From CAWBKV01 sp041946675 (lineage in GTDB: Archaea > Halobacteriota > Methanosarcinia > Methanotrichales > Methanotrichaceae), in contig JBHGAU010000015.1 of NCBI GenBank assembly GCA_041946675.1, positions 1 through 46,533 on the forward strand: a stretch of 46,533 nucleotides of DNA, in the 5' to 3' direction. This document shows positions 8,976-18,387 of this stretch, piece by piece. The translations under genes were made by a program, and so were the position numbers. Under the pieces are notes generated by a model that did no database searches, was not told the DNA's origin, and was given only the letters and a program-made list of their open reading frames with translations. Positions within the stretch are counted from its first letter, which is position 1. Each line of letters opens with the position of its first letter.

Positions 8976-9737
8976 ATGGCTGGATTGAAAGTATTCTTTG
9001 AGATACTTCTTCTTTTGGCATTGATTCTTGAACTGTCAATTTGCGCACAGGCAAACGCTCCATCAAGCCAGGGATTGCCGCCGGGAAAGCTTATAGATAT
9101 AAAGAACGGAACATTCAATCTGGACAACCTTACAGTCCCTCTTAATACAACTGTAATATGGGCTAACCATGATACAAATCCTATAAAAGTAGTTGCTGAT
9201 GATAACTCATTTGATTCTGGAGAGATTTATCCGAGCGGTTACGAGTATAGATACATCTTCCTGCAACCCGGAGTATATGGGTACCATTCTAAGGACAGCC
9301 CATCCATGCACGGGCAGATAGTTGTCGCCAACGCTGACGGCACTCTGCCCAAGATCACTAAAACATCAGCATCTTCAACTCAAAACAATAATACCACACA
9401 AGCAAACCAGACTGCACCGCAGATTAGCAGGGCAGCTCAATCCCAGAAGGTCATCATCGGATTGATGGCTAAAAATATAGCCTTTAACGCCAGCAAGATC
9501 ACTGTACCTGCCGGGGCTCAGGTAACTATAAACTTCGATAATCAGGACGGCGGCGTGCCTCATAACTTTGCGCTCTATCAATCATCTTCGTCTACAAATG
9601 CCATATTCAAGGGCGAGATAATAACGGGTCCCAGGAAGACCGCCTACTCATTTACAGCCCCAAGCAAGCCCGGTACATACTACTTCCAGTGTGACATCCA
9701 CCCAACGCAGATGAACGGCCAATTTATAGTGCAATGA
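8976..9737 (+). CDS. Secreted double-cupredoxin protein
   Basis: This 253-residue protein has a signal peptide (about residues 1-26) and two plastocyanin-like domains joined by a Thr/Asn/Gln-rich linker (about residues 128-150). The second domain keeps a full type 1 copper set: His in VPHNFALY and Cys, His and Met in QCDIHPTQMNG. The first domain has the fold (VIWANHDTNPIKV, YGYHSKDSPSMHG) but its first His is Ile, and Cys and the second His are Ser, so it should not bind copper in the usual way. Such proteins shuttle electrons outside the cell. It precedes two cytochrome bd-type genes in the same direction, which makes a redox partnership possible but unproven. Confidence 0.85.
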   Translation: MAGLKVFFEILLLLALILELSICAQANAPSSQGLPPGKLIDIKNGTFNLDNLTVPLNTTVIWANHDTNPIKVVADDNSFDSGEIYPSGYEYRYIFLQPGVYGYHSKDSPSMHGQIVVANADGTLPKITKTSASSTQNNNTTQANQTAPQISRAAQSQKVIIGLMAKNIAFNASKITVPAGAQVTINFDNQDGGVPHNFALYQSSSSTNAIFKGEIITGPRKTAYSFTAPSKPGTYYFQCDIHPTQMNGQFIVQ

Positions 9738-9938
9738 GTCAGGGTCTGGATTGTGGAAGAGATTGCGAATCCAGCCGCCTATCTATTCACCTGCAGAAAT
9801 TTTCCGACTAATGAGCCTGCAAGAGGACATCTTAAATTAAATATATGCTCATGTCTTCATTCATATTACCATAAAATTTATAATGACTCACTGCCCATAA
9901 TATTACCAGCAGTAAATGGATTTTCAGGATATGGAACG

Positions 9939-11543
9939 GTGATCAAGCTTACAGTTCTTATAGTGGCCTTCGTTGTCATGTTTCTGGCATTAGTATTTTA
10001 CATAGTGCCGCAGCAGGGTGGGCTGATATCATCTACTGAGCTGCAAGCTTCCAATCTCCAGGGATCTGCGCCTCAGTTTGAAGAGAAAGTTCCAATTCAG
10101 GATGTTGATTTAGGCAGACAGGGCAGATCCATTTTCATCGCCGTGGCAATGCTCGGTCATATTCTCCTCGCCAACTTACAACTAGGTGGAGCATGGATCA
10201 TTCCCCTCACTGAGTATCTTTACATCAGGTCAGGAAGGAAGCGATTCAGAAGGCTGGCCAGATCCCAAACCCTTTTCAATGTCATATTTTTCAGCATAGG
10301 AGCTACATGGGCCCTCGGAGGAATGCTCTTCTTTGCAGGACTCTTTCCTGTATTTACCCAGAACATATTCCATATTTACTGGTGGCCTCTTTTCGCCGAG
10401 GCACTTACCTTCGCAGGTGAAATCTTTTTCCTCTATACATACTGGTACACCTGGGATAGGATCAGTAATGGATGGCATCAGTTCCTCGGCTGGGCTCTTG
10501 CAATTGATGTATTCCTGCAGATGTTGATGATTGATACCGTAGCGGCAGGCATGCTGACAACAGGGGGCAACACAATTGTGTGGAGCTTCCCAGGATTGCT
10601 TACCATGGCCTGGAACACCCTGCTGGCCTGGTGGAGCAATCCAACAGTCTGGTTCCTTACATTCCATAGGCTGGCGGGTGCAGTTTCAGCGTACGGGTAC
10701 ATCATAGCGGCACTTGCCATGTTCCATTACCTGGACAGAAAGGGTCCTGCATCAAAAGCCTACTGGGACTGGGTCGCTACCTATGGCATGGTCTTCGGGC
10801 TGCTTGGCCTCGCTTTCCAGCCGGGATTCGGGCTCATGTTCATGATGCAGATCAATCGCAACCAGCCAGCGGCATTCAATTACATAATGCACGGGCCAAG
10901 AGCCTGGGAGATGCTCTGGATGGTGGTGTTGCTCTCAACTCTGCTTATGGCATCGCTGATATACTTCATAGATCGCCATAAGGAGACACTATCCAAACAG
11001 AAAACATTCAACATCTATCCTCTTTGGAAGATTCTCTTAGGCTTTGCAGCTTTGGCATGGTTCATTAATGCGAATCCTGCCTGGTTTGGCAGCATCTTCG
11101 TGAACAATCCCAGTGCCATAATCAATCCTGTGGGCCTGATGGTATACAAGTACATAGCTCTATTCACAATAACCATAATTGCATCGTTGATTATTGGATC
11201 GGCAGTTTTCATCATTGGGAGCCAGGATGAACCCGATTGGGGCAACATCTCCACATCCTCCAGAGCAGCGGCCATCTTTTCAGCTATCCTGGCCATGTGG
11301 ACAATCATAACTATGGGGTATGTAAGGGAATCAGCAAGAGATCCCTGGACGGTCTTCCAGATCGTACCAGTTCCTGGTGGAACGATCTATCCTACGCCAA
11401 TATCCGTCTGGACAATCTTCCTGATCTGGCTTGGCCTCCTAGGTTTCTCAATTACAGTGTTCTGGTATGTATCAAAGGTAACAGCAGAGCATCCAGAAGA
11501 GGTCGATGTCCTTGAGCCTGCAGCAAAGGCATGGCATGAATGA
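9939..11543 (+). CDS. Cytochrome bd-type oxidase subunit I-like protein (CydA-like)
   Basis: A multi-span membrane protein of the cytochrome bd superfamily, which reduces O2 at haem centres in the membrane. His 74 (MLGHILLANLQLGG), the His in LTFHRLAGAVSAYGYI, and the paired Glu of WPLFAEALTFAGEIFFLY match the haem and proton-channel positions of CydA. The long periplasmic Q-loop of classical CydA is not evident. The next gene is a paralogue. I chose GTG 9939 because VIKLT aligns with MIKLT of the paralogue; an upstream GTG (9753) would add 62 residues without homology. An extra N-terminal helix ending in YIVPQQGG is shared by both copies. The electron donor is not known. Confidence 0.75.
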   Translation: MIKLTVLIVAFVVMFLALVFYIVPQQGGLISSTELQASNLQGSAPQFEEKVPIQDVDLGRQGRSIFIAVAMLGHILLANLQLGGAWIIPLTEYLYIRSGRKRFRRLARSQTLFNVIFFSIGATWALGGMLFFAGLFPVFTQNIFHIYWWPLFAEALTFAGEIFFLYTYWYTWDRISNGWHQFLGWALAIDVFLQMLMIDTVAAGMLTTGGNTIVWSFPGLLTMAWNTLLAWWSNPTVWFLTFHRLAGAVSAYGYIIAALAMFHYLDRKGPASKAYWDWVATYGMVFGLLGLAFQPGFGLMFMMQINRNQPAAFNYIMHGPRAWEMLWMVVLLSTLLMASLIYFIDRHKETLSKQKTFNIYPLWKILLGFAALAWFINANPAWFGSIFVNNPSAIINPVGLMVYKYIALFTITIIASLIIGSAVFIIGSQDEPDWGNISTSSRAAAIFSAILAMWTIITMGYVRESARDPWTVFQIVPVPGGTIYPTPISVWTIFLIWLGLLGFSITVFWYVSKVTAEHPEEVDVLEPAAKAWHE

Positions 11544-11716
11544 GGTGTTATGCAATTGCATGATTTCAGTTTGGGACTTCTGGGAACAAAAGTAATGCAG
11601 ACAGATCGGGGCAGAGAAGGATACAGCTTACTGCAAACAATATTTTGTGCATTTCATATCTCATTAAAGAATGGCAGCCCCACTATCGGAGCCTTTATGG
11701 AGGAGGCACGAGCCAC

Positions 11717-13312
11717 ATGATCAAGCTGACTACGCTTGTGTTGGTGCTCACAGCCTTCTTCTTTGTGCTGACGTTATACATAGCGCCTCAGCAGGGAGCA
11801 CTTATATCAACTACTGCAATCGACCTCAACGAACTTGATACAGTAAAGCCTCAATATTCAGAAAATCTGCTGCCGGCCCAGACTGTAGGTCTGGGAAGCC
11901 AGGGCAGGTCCATATTCATGGCCGTCGTACTCACCGGCCATACACAACTGGCAAACCTTGCATTAGGAGGGTCCTGGATACTCGTCATAACCGAGTTCCT
12001 TTTCCTGAGATTTAAGAGAGAGCGCTACAGAAATCTTGCCAGATCCATGGCATTCTTCAGCGTTATATTCTTCTCGATCGGTGCAACCTTTGGTGCATCA
12101 GCGCTGCTTTTCGTTTACTCGCTTTATCCAGTCCTTACGCTCAACCTATTCCATATCTATTGGTGGCCAATCTTTGCCAATCTCCTATTATGGAGCACTC
12201 AAATCTTCTTCCTCTGGCTGTATTTCTACACATGGAACAGGATTAAGACTTCATCACACATATTCGTGGGCCTCGGCTATGCTATTGCATCCTTTTTCCA
12301 GGCAATGGCAATACAGATGATGGGCTCTGGGATGCTGACTCCCAACCATACGGAGATCGCATGGGGCTATATGGATATCTTGACTATGGACTATAGAACA
12401 CTTCTCTCATGGTGGTTTAACCCGACTTTATTGAATCTCCAGTTCCACAGATTGGCCGGAGCGATATCCTACTTCGGCTTCCTTATTGCTGTGCTTGCCA
12501 TGTTCCACTATCAGGATAAAAAGGACAAGCCGAATGCCCAGAAGTATTGGGATTGGGTTGGTTCCTATGGCCTTGCATGGGGATTGGCAGGGCTTGCTGT
12601 ACAGCCCATACTGGGGGTTCTTTACATGAGGCAGATAATGAGTGCCAGCCCCGAAGCTTTCGAGATGATAATGCACGGTCCCAGAGCGTGGGAGATGCTC
12701 TGGATGGTGGGCTTGCTTTCAGCTCTGTCCCTCACTTCGATTGTTTACTTCATAGATCGCAGAGAGGCCATATTATCAAATGTTGAAAGCAGAAATATTG
12801 TTCGAATATTGAAGATCCTTCTGGTTATTGCTGCAATCTCAGCCTTCATACTTGTAAATCCGGGATGGCTTGGAGCCACGTTCAGGAGCGATCCTTCAGC
12901 CTGGATCAATCCGCTGGGCAAGATGGCCTACAAATATATAGCACTCGCTCTGCTATCCATAACAACTCTAATTGTGGTCGCAATAGATATTATTACCCTT
13001 GGTGATGCAAGAGAGAAGGACTGGGGCAATCTTCCCAGAAGTTCTCGGGCCTCCGGCATATTTGCAGGAATGCTCGGGATGTGGGTGGTAATGGCAATGG
13101 GATTTGTTCGAGAATCGGCCAGATCTCCATGGACCATATGGAAGATTATACCTGTGCATGAAGGAACAATATATCCGACGCCCATATCGTTATGGAGCAT
13201 ATTCATAATATGGGGAGCCCTTCTTGCCCTCTTACTGACGGTCTTCTGGTATGTATCCAAAGTAACTGCAGAGGTGACTGTAAAGCATCCAGAGGATTCG
13301 GAGAAGGATTAA
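11717..13312 (+). CDS. Cytochrome bd-type subunit, second copy (CydA'-like)
   Basis: A 531-residue paralogue of the preceding protein with the same layout: N-terminal helix ending YIAPQQGA, His 75 in LTGHTQLANLALGG, and LQFHRLAGAISYFGFL. The two acidic residues of helix 3 are lost (FAEALTFAGE in copy 1 becomes FANLLLWSTQ here). In the archaeal CydAA' enzymes described in the literature, a diverged CydA copy replaces CydB as the second subunit, and this pair fits that pattern. The start ATG 11717 follows GGAGG by about 12 bases; an in-frame ATG 72 nt earlier lacks homology. No CydB lies in the window. Confidence 0.7.
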   Translation: MIKLTTLVLVLTAFFFVLTLYIAPQQGALISTTAIDLNELDTVKPQYSENLLPAQTVGLGSQGRSIFMAVVLTGHTQLANLALGGSWILVITEFLFLRFKRERYRNLARSMAFFSVIFFSIGATFGASALLFVYSLYPVLTLNLFHIYWWPIFANLLLWSTQIFFLWLYFYTWNRIKTSSHIFVGLGYAIASFFQAMAIQMMGSGMLTPNHTEIAWGYMDILTMDYRTLLSWWFNPTLLNLQFHRLAGAISYFGFLIAVLAMFHYQDKKDKPNAQKYWDWVGSYGLAWGLAGLAVQPILGVLYMRQIMSASPEAFEMIMHGPRAWEMLWMVGLLSALSLTSIVYFIDRREAILSNVESRNIVRILKILLVIAAISAFILVNPGWLGATFRSDPSAWINPLGKMAYKYIALALLSITTLIVVAIDIITLGDAREKDWGNLPRSSRASGIFAGMLGMWVVMAMGFVRESARSPWTIWKIIPVHEGTIYPTPISLWSIFIIWGALLALLLTVFWYVSKVTAEVTVKHPEDSEKD

Positions 13313-13368
13313 CTTTCAGATCAATGATAATTATATAATTAATAGTTTACATATAGAAGGGAGAGATA

Positions 13369-14652
13369 TTGTACAAGCAGATTTTTGTGGCTCTTGATGG
13401 ATCAGAACATTCGGATCTCGCCAGAGATGCGGCACTCTCGATAGCAGAAAAAGGCAGCGATATACATCTGATAGGCTGCCATGCTTATGCAGCCAGCCTG
13501 CACCGAACAAGGTTCGGCGATATGGAGCCCGGACTTCCTGAAGGCTATATCGGTGAAGGGCTGATCAACCTCAGGCGGACTCATGAAGGCCTGATAGGTG
13601 AAGGTTTACGGATGATATCGGACTCCTATCTGGAACCGCTTGTTAAAGGAGCTGCTGATAAAGGAATTGCCTATGAGTGCGCAACTCCTGAGGGAAGAAA
13701 TTATATACAGATCCTCAGGGCAGCTGAAGAGAGAAAAGCAAATCTTCTGATCATGGGTGCTCAAGGGCAGGGGCGAGCTGAGGGCCTGGGAAGTACAGCT
13801 GAGCGCGCTCTTCTTTACTCTCAGGGAATGGATGTTCTTCTGATTCGTAAACCTTGGAGCTTTATCGGCAAATCTATTCTCGTCGGTATTGATGGAAGCA
13901 TTGACAGCTACTATGCCATGATGAGAGCTGTAGAGCTCGCCCAGGTATTCGATGCCCAAATCGAGGCCGTCTCAGTCTACGATCCATTCTTCCATTCCAG
14001 CGTATTTAGAAGCATCTCGGCATCCTTGCCTGAAAAGGCCAAGGAGCGCTTTGATTTGTCAGCCCAGGAGAAGATTCATGATGAGGTAATCGATGAAGGA
14101 TTGAAGCGGCTTTATACAGATGGGCTGGAGAAGGGAATACGCCTGGCTGATGCCTTGGGCATAAGAGCTCGCTCAGAGGTACTGGCAGGCAAAGTATGCG
14201 CTCAAATTCAGGATTTCGTCTCCAGGAGAAATATATCCCTAATCGTGCTCGGCCGGTGGGGGCTCCATAGGGAGCAGGAATCCATGATAGGCTCGAATGC
14301 GCTGAGGCTTGCCAGATCGAGCATTGCAAATATTTTAGTCGTATTTCTCGAAGATAATTCAGATGCCCTCTGCAGGCTATCTGAGCAAATTTCCATGGCA
14401 GGAAGCGATATGAATTCTGATAGATCGGTCTCGGATAATGAGACAGATGGGGATTGTCCGCCGGAGGCAGAGATAGTGGTACTCCGCAAGATGAAGAGGT
14501 TTGCACCTGATTTTCACAGGCATATGCTCAGTGGCAAGATGAGAGGGACTATTGTCAAGGCTGATGATAAAATATTGATCTACAAGATCGATGAGACAGT
14601 TCCTGCGGGCCCTGTCAGAGTGACTGAGCGAACCAGGCTGGAGGTGCGATGA
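13369..14652 (+). CDS. Tandem universal stress protein with C-terminal extension
   Basis: Two UspA domains fill about residues 1-160 and 165-325. Each opens with a strand plus Asp (QIFVALDGSEHS; SILVGIDGSIDS) and closes with a G-rich nucleotide loop (LLIMGAQGQGRAEGLGSTAE; LIVLGRWGLHREQESMIGSN). A low-complexity linker rich in Ser, Asp and Glu leads to a 60-residue basic tail (VLRKMKRFAPDFHRHMLSGK) that resembles the PCP_red domain; this last point is weak. The TTG start is supported by GGGAGAG four bases upstream. The stop overlaps the next gene in an ATGA, so it is translationally coupled to the ABC exporter pair. Confidence 0.85.
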   Translation: MYKQIFVALDGSEHSDLARDAALSIAEKGSDIHLIGCHAYAASLHRTRFGDMEPGLPEGYIGEGLINLRRTHEGLIGEGLRMISDSYLEPLVKGAADKGIAYECATPEGRNYIQILRAAEERKANLLIMGAQGQGRAEGLGSTAERALLYSQGMDVLLIRKPWSFIGKSILVGIDGSIDSYYAMMRAVELAQVFDAQIEAVSVYDPFFHSSVFRSISASLPEKAKERFDLSAQEKIHDEVIDEGLKRLYTDGLEKGIRLADALGIRARSEVLAGKVCAQIQDFVSRRNISLIVLGRWGLHREQESMIGSNALRLARSSIANILVVFLEDNSDALCRLSEQISMAGSDMNSDRSVSDNETDGDCPPEAEIVVLRKMKRFAPDFHRHMLSGKMRGTIVKADDKILIYKIDETVPAGPVRVTERTRLEVR

Positions 14653-15578
14653 GATTGCAGATCCTATCCTTGCAGGGCATCTCAAAATATTACGGCAAAA
14701 ACAGAATCCTCGATGGCATAGATCTTGAAGTCCATGAAGGAGAGATTTTCGTCCTTCTGGGATCCAATGGCTGTGGAAAATCAACGCTTCTACGGATAAT
14801 GGCGACTCTGCTCAGGCCTGATTCCGGCGAAGCATTGATCTTCGGCTCTAAGGGCAGCCCGGAAAATCTGCTGCATGTTGGGATCATGTTCGATCATACG
14901 GCCCATTGGGATAAGCTTACGGGATACGAAAACGCCTGGATGTTCGCTCGATCTTACGGCCTTTCCGGTGCTCAAGCAGCTTCAAAGCTTGATAATCTCT
15001 TCAAATGGATCGGCATCTTTGAAAGACGGAATGAAGCTGTTGCGACTTATTCCTACGGCATGAGGCGCAAGCTGTCACTTATAGAGGCGCTTGTACATGA
15101 GCCCGATCTGCTTCTGATGGATGAGCCCTCAATGGGATTGGATTATTCATCCCGTCTGGCCATTTACTCTCATCTTCAGAGTCTAGCAGACAATGGAATG
15201 ACAATAGTATTATCTACCAATGATGTAAGCGAGGCCGAGCTTCTGGCAAGCCGGGTTGCCCTTCTCAAAGAGGGGCATATTATTGCGCTGGACCGACCTG
15301 AGCATCTTGTGGCTTCGCTCAATGCTTTGACCAGAATAGAGCTGAAGCTGGCTGTGCCCATATCTATAGAATCCATAAGGGAAATCAGAGGGATAGAGAA
15401 GGTGGAAGTGAACGGTGATAGATTAAGGATTCTTGCAGATTCAAACAATGATTCCCTATCGTCAGTGGTAAAAAAGGTAACGATGCTTGGGGGAGCGATT
15501 CAGAAGATCGAGGTAAAGGAGCCCAACCTTGGAGATGCATTCCTTAAGTTTTCCGGGGAGAATAGCGATGCTGCCTAA
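14649..15578 (+). CDS. ABC transporter ATP-binding protein
   Basis: A 309-residue ABC ATPase. Walker A is GSNGCGKST (about residues 38-46), the signature is YSYGMRRKLSLIEA rather than canonical LSGGQ, and Walker B is LLLMDEPSMGLD with the H-loop replaced by Asn (LSTNDVSEAELL). This is the CcmA / ABC-2 exporter type. The C-terminal 85 residues form a regulatory-like domain common in drug and haem exporters. ATGA overlap with the stress protein and 11-bp overlap with the permease mark an operon. Closeness to the bd-type genes could hint at haem or cytochrome maturation, but the substrate cannot be read from the sequence. Confidence 0.9.
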   Translation: MRLQILSLQGISKYYGKNRILDGIDLEVHEGEIFVLLGSNGCGKSTLLRIMATLLRPDSGEALIFGSKGSPENLLHVGIMFDHTAHWDKLTGYENAWMFARSYGLSGAQAASKLDNLFKWIGIFERRNEAVATYSYGMRRKLSLIEALVHEPDLLLMDEPSMGLDYSSRLAIYSHLQSLADNGMTIVLSTNDVSEAELLASRVALLKEGHIIALDRPEHLVASLNALTRIELKLAVPISIESIREIRGIEKVEVNGDRLRILADSNNDSLSSVVKKVTMLGGAIQKIEVKEPNLGDAFLKFSGENSDAA

Positions 15579-16266
15579 TGCTCTATGGCAAGAGGAGATT
15601 ATCGAGGAGTGCAAGAGCAGAAGGTCTCTGGCAACAAAGCTGCTGCTTGCTCTAGTTTTAGTGGGCCCGCTGGCCTTGGTCTCTGTTCCGGCTGCAATGA
15701 GATCGGGCGGCATGGCACTGGCAGTGATCTTTATTGGCATCTTCGGGTCATCCATCGGCATAGTTGGATTGAGAGAATCGAAGATGCTTGAAAGGCTTGC
15801 TGTGCTTCCGCTTCATCCTGCAGCTGTTATATCCAATTATATTCTGGGAAGATCCATATTCACGGGTATCCAGCTGGCCTTGCCTCTTGCCTTAATACTT
15901 TTTGCAGGCCAAGTGCGGTCGATTTCTATGATCTCCATATCATGGATCATTCTTTGCTATATTGCCGCATTGATATCCGCCAGCGCTATTGGGACTATTG
16001 TGGCCATTATTGCCCGCTCATCCGGTGAGGTACATCTGTATGCATTCCTGGCGGTCATTGCAACTGCCATCATTTCCGGTATCCTTCCGGGAATCGATTC
16101 AGTTATCTCGTCCAGGGAAATCTCGCCTTTCTGGCAGCTCTCGAATGCATTGCTGTTTTCGTGGGGCATATCGGATCTGTATATGCCCGCTCTGGCTCTC
16201 GTATCAGGAGCTGTAATTCCCCTGGCTGCCTTGCTCTTATCTCCGAGGCTGTTCCGGTCAGGCTAA
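15568..16266 (+). CDS. ABC-2/CcmB-like permease
   Basis: A 232-residue membrane protein with six predicted helices (for example LLLALVLVGPLALVSV, LAVIFIGIFGSSIGIVGL, SWIILCYIAALISASAIG). It resembles CcmB-type permeases, with an early cytoplasmic coupling segment (RESKMLERLAVLPL). The start ATG 15568 has GGGGAG seven bases upstream and overlaps the ATPase gene by 11 bp, so the two should form one transporter. An in-frame ATG 39 nt earlier has no ribosome site. Confidence 0.8.
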   Translation: MLPNALWQEEIIEECKSRRSLATKLLLALVLVGPLALVSVPAAMRSGGMALAVIFIGIFGSSIGIVGLRESKMLERLAVLPLHPAAVISNYILGRSIFTGIQLALPLALILFAGQVRSISMISISWIILCYIAALISASAIGTIVAIIARSSGEVHLYAFLAVIATAIISGILPGIDSVISSREISPFWQLSNALLFSWGISDLYMPALALVSGAVIPLAALLLSPRLFRSG

Positions 16267-16289
16267 AACGGAATCTTTCAAAACCTGAA

Positions 16290-17339
16290 TCATGTATAAA
16301 GAACAGCCGCTCCTTCTATTTTTCCTTCTCTCAGACTCTCCAGCGCTTCATTTGCCTCTTCAAGAGGAAATGGCATCACCTTGGTTTTTACTGGCACCTC
16401 TGGAGCCAGCTTAAGGAATTCGTTGCCGTCCCGGCGAGTGAGATTTGCAACCGATCTTATCACCCTTTCCTCCCAGAGGAGCACATAGGGAAACGATGGA
16501 ATATCGCTCATGTGGATTCCTCCGCAGACAACTACTCCTCCTTTGGCCATCGCTTTAAGGGCAGCCGGGACCAGTTGACCAACAGGCGCGAAGATGATGG
16601 CAGCATCCATGAGCTGCGGCGGCTGATCATTTGATCCGCCGGACCAGATGGCGCCCATGCTGCGGGCGAACTCCTGTCCTTTGGTATCTCCGGGCCGAGT
16701 AAAGGCATATACCTCTATGCCTTTATGTACTGCCACCTGGGCGATGATATGTGCTGCTGCACCAAAGCCGTAGATGCCGAGGCGCTCGACATGTCCTTCC
16801 TTTGCCACTATTCGGTAAGATCTGTAGCCGATCAGGCCGGCGCATAAAAGAGGTGCTGCCTCAAGATCGTTATATGATTCGGGGATAGGGAAGCAGTATC
16901 TTTGGTCTGCCACAGTGTATTCTGCATACCCACCGTCCAGCGTATAGCCTGTGAACCTAGGGTTATCACAAAGGTTCTCGCGGCCTGATCTGCAGTACCG
17001 GCAAGTGCCATCGGTATATCCAAGCCATGGGACACCGACTCTGTCGCCCGGACGAAAATGATCGGCTTTCTCACCAGCCTGAATAACTGTTCCGACGATC
17101 TCATGGCCGGGAATAAGCGGAAGCTTAGGGTCCGGCAGCTCGCCATCAACTATATGGAGATCGGTGCGGCAAACTCCGCAGGCATGTACCTTGATCAGGA
17201 TCTGCTCGGGGCCCGGATGGGGAACAGGAAGCTCTAAAAGCCTCAGGGGCGATTTTGGCAGCTCTAAAACCATAGCGCGCATGGTTTCCGGGATATTAAT
17301 ATCATTGCTGGTATTTGTATAATTGGCGTCATTATTCAT
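16290..17339 (-). CDS. Zinc-type alcohol dehydrogenase (MDR family)
   Basis: A 349-residue medium-chain dehydrogenase. Catalytic zinc ligands are Cys in ACGVCRTDLHIVDGE and His in LPLIPGHEIVGTV. The cofactor site is GIYGFGAAAHIIAQVA. Family hallmarks are FTGYTLDGGYAEYTVADQRY and AAPLLCAGLIGYRSYR. The structural zinc loop reads TDGTCRYCRSGRENLC: the first of four Cys, present in most relatives, appears to be Asp here. It would oxidise or reduce alcohols or aldehydes with NAD(P). An internal ATG at codon 20 (MRAMVLELP) is the usual family start; the first ATG has a weak AGAGTGA site. It converges on the ABC permease gene. Confidence 0.88.
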   Translation of the reverse strand: MNNDANYTNTSNDINIPETMRAMVLELPKSPLRLLELPVPHPGPEQILIKVHACGVCRTDLHIVDGELPDPKLPLIPGHEIVGTVIQAGEKADHFRPGDRVGVPWLGYTDGTCRYCRSGRENLCDNPRFTGYTLDGGYAEYTVADQRYCFPIPESYNDLEAAPLLCAGLIGYRSYRIVAKEGHVERLGIYGFGAAAHIIAQVAVHKGIEVYAFTRPGDTKGQEFARSMGAIWSGGSNDQPPQLMDAAIIFAPVGQLVPAALKAMAKGGVVVCGGIHMSDIPSFPYVLLWEERVIRSVANLTRRDGNEFLKLAPEVPVKTKVMPFPLEEANEALESLREGKIEGAAVLYT

Positions 17340-17616
17340 GATTTCACTCTGCTTGGCTTATTCCTGCTTTTTAGCATTATGATTATCGTGAGTAATAAAC
17401 ATAAGAAGATTATTGATATATGCCATCATATTCTGCCATCAGAAACATATTGCTATTGCAGCAGGGAATCATCGCAGAATAATTAAATGGACTTTGTGAT
17501 TATCGAGCCAGCTTTTCTTAGACACTACATCGATGATAATTTTAACCTTGGATATAATTCTATACACGACGGATACATTTAAGTCAATTGACGATGAACA
17601 CATCATCGGTGTAACC

Positions 17617-18246
17617 ATGATAAAGATTTATGGGGTGATCTCGTTTCTTATCATGCTAATAGCAACTTCCAGCGGGCAGGACTATCTGGATGGAGGATAC
17701 GCAGGAAGTGGAGATTACGGCGATATCGGGCAGTACTTCACAGATCCGATCTTCTATTCACCTGGTTATGCATCGTCGGATCCTGCGGTAAGCGAGATGC
17801 AGGAATCAATGGACCGATATGGAGGCAGCGTGGCCCTTGGATCTGCAGCAGCAAAAAAGTATGCCGCTCGAAAGGCTAATACTATCGGCAAAACTACAGC
17901 GAACGCTCCAACTGTAAATGCGGCTGGCCGCTGGCATCTTGAGCTCTCTGAAGGCAGATCAATTGACTTAGACATCTTACAGATTGGAGAAAGGATCTTC
18001 GGCAGAGGGAGCATGGGTTCAGGGATGACTGTTCAGCCGGTTACAGCAAGCGGCTCCATATCTGGAAGCAGCATGGTCCTGGATGTTGTCACAGAGACAG
18101 GAACTGAGCTCTATGCCATATCCATTGATGTGAACAGATTGCATCTGGCATCGCCGTATACTGTGTTCAGGGAAGGAGGCAAAACGGGATCGGGAACTTT
18201 AAGGGCACTTAGGGTAGCTCCTCATGCAATAACAACGAATCATTAA
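17617..18246 (+). CDS. Secreted protein of unknown function
   Basis: A 209-residue protein with a signal peptide (MIKIYGVISFLIMLIATSSG), a Gly/Tyr/Asp-rich N-terminal part (DYLDGGYAGSGDYGDIGQYF), an Ala/Lys-rich linker, and a C-terminal beta-rich domain starting near AAGRWHLELSEGRSIDLDIL. No catalytic motif is visible. I chose ATG 17617 because the signal peptide begins there; the frame extends 84 nt upstream without a ribosome site. The composition fits a cell-surface protein, which is inference. Confidence 0.55.
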   Translation: MIKIYGVISFLIMLIATSSGQDYLDGGYAGSGDYGDIGQYFTDPIFYSPGYASSDPAVSEMQESMDRYGGSVALGSAAAKKYAARKANTIGKTTANAPTVNAAGRWHLELSEGRSIDLDILQIGERIFGRGSMGSGMTVQPVTASGSISGSSMVLDVVTETGTELYAISIDVNRLHLASPYTVFREGGKTGSGTLRALRVAPHAITTNH

Positions 18247-18387
18247 AGCATAATACCGGAAGAAGAGCTATCGGCAACATTTTATTAAAATTATGCTTAA
18301 TTAGACTTCGCTAACATTAAATAAGTAATGAGCTGCCTTTTATGTACTTATATGCCTAGCGGTTAACACATGTTGGGGGATGGATTG

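Noticed and set aside
9753..9938. 62-codon N-terminal extension of the first CydA-like gene
   Set aside because: No counterpart in the paralogue, whose homologous start is MIKLT; the extension has no domain character.
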